Shown here: in pieces, positions 59,382 to 64,000 of the stretch
Numbering within the stretch: the first letter of the stretch is position 1
Layout of the letters: each line of letters starts with the position of its first letter
Assembly (NCBI RefSeq): GCF_037975245.1
Contig: NC_092579.1
Location: 15,572,178-15,636,177 of the forward strand
Origin: Apostichopus japonicus
Lineage: Eukaryota > Echinodermata > Holothuroidea > Aspidochirotida > Stichopodidae
Direction: 5' to 3'
Length of the DNA stretch: 64,000 nt
Notes under the pieces: generated by a model
Seen by the model: the letters and a program-made list of their open reading frames with translations, nothing else
Databases searched by the model: none
Told to the model about the DNA's origin: nothing
Program-made: the position numbers and the translations under genes

Positions 59382-61941
59382 ATGAGAGAAGTTTGTGCTG
59401 CCAAAAATTGTGGTTGGGTGTATCAAAAGAACGTTCGGGTCAAAGTTTTCAGGTAAGATTAACTTAAAGTTGAGCATAGCCTTATACAAAAGCGTCAGCT
59501 TGTTGTAGCCTTATAATATAAAGAAGGCACTCTAGAATGGATAGGCCCTGACCTAACCTGCCTGACTGGAAGAAGAAAAGTGTTAGTGTTACAGTACTGC
59601 AGCGTAAGGCTAGGCCCAAGGCTAGGTTGTAAGAAGTTTAAAAAATGTCTATGCTCAGCCCATGGTGGGGCTTCTTTGCAGTGAAGATCGTGTCAAAGAT
59701 TGTACTCATCAAGAGTTGACATTTTGGCACAGTAGGTTACACTAACATATTCCTAATTCCTTCCCCAGCTTCCCCATTGAAGATGAGGAGCTCAACCAAA
59801 AATGGAGAACTAACATGAAAGTGCCAGAAGATTTCAAACCCAGTCGTTCATCGCATCATGGTATCTGTGAACAACATTTTCTGAAGAAGTGTTTCTTTGA
59901 CTTTGAGCAGGGCTCACGGCTGAAAGAAAAGGCAGTTCCCACATTATTGCAAGTTGGTCCAAAGAAGGTCTGGCGTAAAGTTGCTGTAAGTACATGCGTT
60001 GCACAGTGTTCAGACTCCAGGATAAAGATGGTAGTACTGAAATTTGTGGTCATTAAGTATATTTATCAACAAGTATGAATTTGTTACCAACGAATGTAAA
60101 CCATGAATGTAAATTTAAATCTCCTTTTTTTACTGCATTTTGAGCAAACAGTATTTTCATACATTAAGGATCAGAGAGAAAATTCTTCATTTTTTCTGAT
60201 CTCAGAAATCATTTCCTCTTGGAAAAATCTTGTCCAGTCGGATTTTGCAATGGTGATCACTGGTCAGTAGACTGAACCAATTATTTCACCCAGTCCAGAA
60301 ATTTCTGCCCTTCGTATTTTACCGAATGCTCTGTTGTTTCATTTGCGAAACCTTGAGAGTTACTGTATGTCTTGTTTTCTTGGCTTCTGTTGCGATTTTG
60401 GTGGATTTAATCATTTAAGTAATTTTATTCTAATTTCCTTTAATGATTTAATTAAGGGACCCACTTGATTGTGACAAATGCAATGCAAAATGCAGCTTCA
60501 GGGAATAAGTTATCCTGTATCACAGAGCAAAATGCTATACAAAATATTTAGGCAAATTGCTATTCAAGGGGAAAGATGTATCACACATTTGGTATACATG
60601 GGAACCATTGTATTTTTCTAACAGACAAGATTCAGATCCTTATAACCACAAAAACAGTAAATCTGAACACTAAATTATCATCCCTTGAGCTTTAAAGGAT
60701 GACTTTATGCATAAAATTATGTTTTGATACGTTCCAGGATATTGGTAATGTCAACTCCTGGTTGTAAAGATTGCATTTATATTTTATGATCAGGGATAAT
60801 AAAACTCAGTAGTTCATCAGCTACGATGGTTGGACTTTCTACTGACCACTCAGGTTATAGTAACATGCTTTATACAATGTACTACTGCAATGGTTGGGCT
60901 CCCTACTGACCACTCAAGTTATAGTAACAAGCTTTATACAATGCACTACTGTGGTGGTTATACTGCATCCTTAAAATATAGTAGCAATTTCTATACAATG
61001 CACTACTGTGGTGGTTGGACTGCTTACTGGCCACTCAAGTTATGGTAACAAGCTTTATACAATGCACTACTGTTGTGGTTGGACTGCCTACTGGCCACTC
61101 AAGTTAGAGTATCATGCTTTATACAATGTATTACGAAACAAAAAATAAAAAGATGACATGTAAGCAATACAGTGTATTTAAGATATATCCTTTGGGTACC
61201 AATTTGTTATTTTCTTGATATCGTTCTAAACAGATGTTGTTGGCAGGCTGCTGCAACCCCATACATTCTACTTACACTGCAGGTATACAGGCCACCAGAC
61301 TCATATTATTTTCAGTTTGGTCCTGTTTTCCCCTTTGTGATTGTTTTTGTTTGTTTCTTGCAATTGTTCTACTTTTACATTTTTTCTCATATTGACTTTA
61401 TAAATCACAGCCTGATTACGAAGCCTTGGGAGAGGAATCAGTGCCAACACCGGAAGAACTTCAGCCCCAGATACAGCACGACCACACTTATTTGGAAGGA
61501 GCCACTGAAGAGACACTCGCCGTCACACCATCCAAGAGAAAGCGGACCACGGTCAGTTATGCAGCCGAGGACCCGTCGGCCTACGTAGCCGAGATTGAAG
61601 AGTTAAAACGTCAAGTCCATTCCCAGAGTATCTTGATCAAGAGGTTGGAGGAGAAGGTCCGCAGGAGAGATTCGAGGAAATTGGATTTGGACTTTGCAAT
61701 CGACAAACTGAAGTCGATTCTCCAGTGCTGCGAGTGCGGACTTAAGCCCTCCTCGGAAGGAGAATTGGCCAAGATGCTCAAGAGGAGCAAAGAAGACACG
61801 CCGGGGAAAAAGACCACCACGACCACCACGAGAGCCAGCCCTAACCAACCCACTCAGGTCGTCTGCAGGAATGATCTAGTCGTGGGACTCACATGGAAAC
61901 AGCTCTTTAATAGAGTAAATAGCATGTCACAGGGGGAATGA
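59382..61941 (+). CDS. THAP zinc-finger protein, 3 exons, 272 aa
   Basis: Exons 59382-59452, 59769-59985 and 61411-61941 join in phase to 819 nt. Residues 1-85 form a THAP domain: M-R-E-V-C-x4-C at the N-terminus, KWRTNMK with its core Trp, C-E-Q-H giving the C-x2-H half, and AVPTLL matching the AVPTIF motif. THAP domains bind DNA through a C2CH zinc site. The rest holds a basic KRKR segment, a coiled coil (AEIEELKRQVHSQSILIKRL), a CCEC cluster, a Thr run (KKTTTTTTRA) and a C-terminal GLTWKQLFNRV block. ATG 59382 is used because THAP domains start at or next to the initiator Met. No transposase catalytic region is present, so it is likely a host transcription factor. The orthologue cannot be named. 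An additional small exon between exons 2 and 3 cannot be excluded. Confidence 0.86.
60822..61135. repeat. About 64-bp tandem repeat x 5 in THAP intron 2
   Basis: Units contain TGGTTGGACTGCCTACTGGC, CACTCAAGTTATAGTAACA and GCTTTATACAATGCACTACT. The third unit is diverged. They end about 275 bp before the last exon. Confidence 0.9.
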
Positions 61942-64000
61942 AGGACAGCTTGCTCGATTGCTTCCTTGCAGTCAAAAAAATACATCTTAGTACGACTATT
62001 AACATAGCTACTGGAATAGACTTTTCCATATGTGTGGCTGAATTTCACTCGTCAAGAGTAAAGATATGATGCATCTAACTCTTTGCAGGTTCCAATAAGA
62101 AGGTTCTTATAGGAAATCTGGTTCTTTTAGAAAGAAAACAAAAAGACCTAATACATTCAGTTTGTAGCAGTCCAGAAAAGCTTTGACAGATATTAACGAA
62201 CTGATAGAATGTAAAGATGAATGATTAGCCTTTTGTTAACAATGACCTGCTGGGCTCTGACATATACATGAGAAGAAAAGTTTGAAATGTGAGTGGTCGA
62301 ACTATTCTATATAACCTATTTTTCTTTCTTTCACAACAGAACTTTACATACAAATATTCTATGATAGGGGTTTAAGCATGAGAAACATGATTTTGTGGAT
62401 GAAAGTCATATGTTGCAAAAAGAAACAAGGAATTTGCTTAATTTTGGCAGCAGTTGATCAACGTACAGTAATTATCTCTATTCACATTTTACGTCTGTGT
62501 CTGTTCCCCATTTATGGTTCCTACATTGTTAAAAATGAAACTTGGCCAAGCAACCAGAGAATCACACACTCTTTAATCTGGAAACTACAACACTTCAAGA
62601 AATTCCCTTCCTTATTCAAATGAAATGTTATCTCTTACAAAGTTTCCATAGAGTCAAACATCTTCCATTGATTTCAGCTTGAAATTTTATATGATAGACA
62701 TTGGAGTTATTTTATAATCTTTGACAAAATGACTGGAGTCTGTACTACCAACTCACGTCTCTTCAATTTTAATACATTCTTAATATTGTTTTGACCGTTC
62801 AACACAAAAAGGTTATCGATGGATATTACCACAGATAGTTGCTGATCCGTTTTATATACTTGTTCATAAATGAAAATAAAAAGAAGGAAATGAAAACTCT
62901 CTGCAATTTGTTACATCTTTTCATCTTGTCTTTATTTTTGATTTATGAATAATTAAGTTAACAAAGTATCATTCGAGAAAATGGTAAGATATTAAACAAA
63001 AACAATTAGATGACTGAATATTAACATTTTCCCTAAACAGTTACAAACAATCTCTTCTAAATGTAAAGTTCACTTTGTGACAAACTCCTTGCCAACTATT
63101 AAGCAATCATTCAAATAAGGTAATTCAAGTACTAGGCTACAAATATATTCTCCAGTACTTGGGAGATCTCTTGATTAAATCAAGAGTTTATAACATGTCA
63201 ATTAATAATATTTAATGATATTTAATAATTATAACATGTCAATTAATAATATTTAATGATGTTTAATAATTTCCTTGACACCAGCCAAATCTTTGACACT
63301 TTAGTCTCTGTATGTTACGTACGAGGAAAAGTTGACGAACTTCATACAACACTGAATTAAAGCTATATAATAGTGTAGATTGTTTACTTTGGACAAGATT
63401 TGACAGAAACTATGAGTCTTGCTTTCCTTGTACTCGAAATGGTGGGAGAAATGTATGTAGAATTGCTTAAGAGCAGTTCGTTGTCTGACATTGCTACAGC
63501 TACATAATCCAATTCTACTTCCTGTACTAAGATTTCTTGTTTTGATACGTCTTAGTACAATAAACAAGGAAAATCTGAGCTTTTCTATAGCTATTCTGGG
63601 TATTGAAGAAATTTTGATATAAAATATGCGATATCTCTCCTATGCTCAATTGATAATGTAATCAGCTCCTAATTACAGGAACTGACCTCATCGTCTGTGT
63701 GCTACAGTAGACTGAGTAGTTCAGCCACTTCCATTGATTGAGTCTCAGATGTTTAACTTGTGGAGTTGTGGGATCATTTCTGAAAACATAGAAATGTAAT
63801 TGGGATACAACCTGGTCAACCAGCTGTGAGTTTAAATAGTCTATGACATATCCCAATTAATCTTGCACCTAAAGCCATCCTTTAATCATCTTCCACTTTC
63901 CACAAGATTCACTCTATATTTAGGTTACCATGGCAATGACGGTCTGTGAAAATTCTACAGTTTTATCTACTGGTTCAGAAAGCTGTAATACACTAGTAAT
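61942..64000. other. 3' region of the THAP gene and unannotated DNA
   Basis: A candidate poly(A) signal AATAAA lies at 62875-62880. A 41-bp direct duplication (ATAACATGTCAATTAATAAT...) lies at 63190-63271. The remaining short ORFs show no recognisable protein or splice pattern. Confidence 0.5.

Overview
This 64 kb window is AT-rich, intron-rich animal genomic DNA. It has long introns, GT-AG splice sites, tRNA-derived SINEs, a MITE pair, many minisatellites and runs of 10 or more G or C. Protein relationships and repeat style suggest an invertebrate deuterostome, most likely an echinoderm and possibly a sea cucumber. That placement is inference and was not tested by a search. I see no bacterial genes, CRISPR array, rRNA, free-standing tRNA gene or virus-like element.

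Layout. (1) 1-293: last exon of an OGFOD3-like 2-oxoglutarate/Fe(II) oxygenase, + strand. (2) 294-7131: no genes seen; AT, G-rich and 19-bp tandem repeats. (3) 7132-15763, - strand: complete NTAN1 (protein N-terminal asparagine amidohydrolase), 9 exons, 303 aa. (4) 15764-18571: divergent promoter region with repeated GGGTAAATAAGC-type motifs. (5) 18572-33787, + strand: complete EXOC7/Exo70 exocyst subunit, 22 exons, 689 aa. (6) 34.5-39 kb: intergenic, with a SINE. (7) 39076-57724, + strand: a large single-pass receptor-like gene I cannot assign to a named family. Its order is [Cys-rich helical module + TSP1] twice, six more TSP1, two LamG, one Ig, a transmembrane helix, and a long tail built from about 14 repeats. 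Its signal-peptide exon was not found. (8) 59382-61941, + strand: a THAP zinc-finger gene, 3 exons, 272 aa, with a MITE just upstream.

All listed exons were joined by reading phase. NTAN1 and EXOC7 close exactly in frame and have near-normal family lengths, which is strong internal support. The proteins belong to unrelated pathways: N-degron proteolysis, exocytosis, and adhesion or signalling. There is no sign that they work together.

Two observations stand out. The first is the receptor at 39-58 kb, with a tandemly duplicated unnamed Cys module and a cytoplasmic tail carrying nine TYxxF motifs. The second is that four separate tandem arrays in NTAN1 and EXOC7 copy an exon end. These are the NTAN1 exon 4 donor, the EXOC7 exon 13 donor, the EXOC7 exon 19 donor (about 50 copies of a 26-bp unit with a splice-donor sequence in nearly every unit) and the EXOC7 stop-codon region (5 copies).
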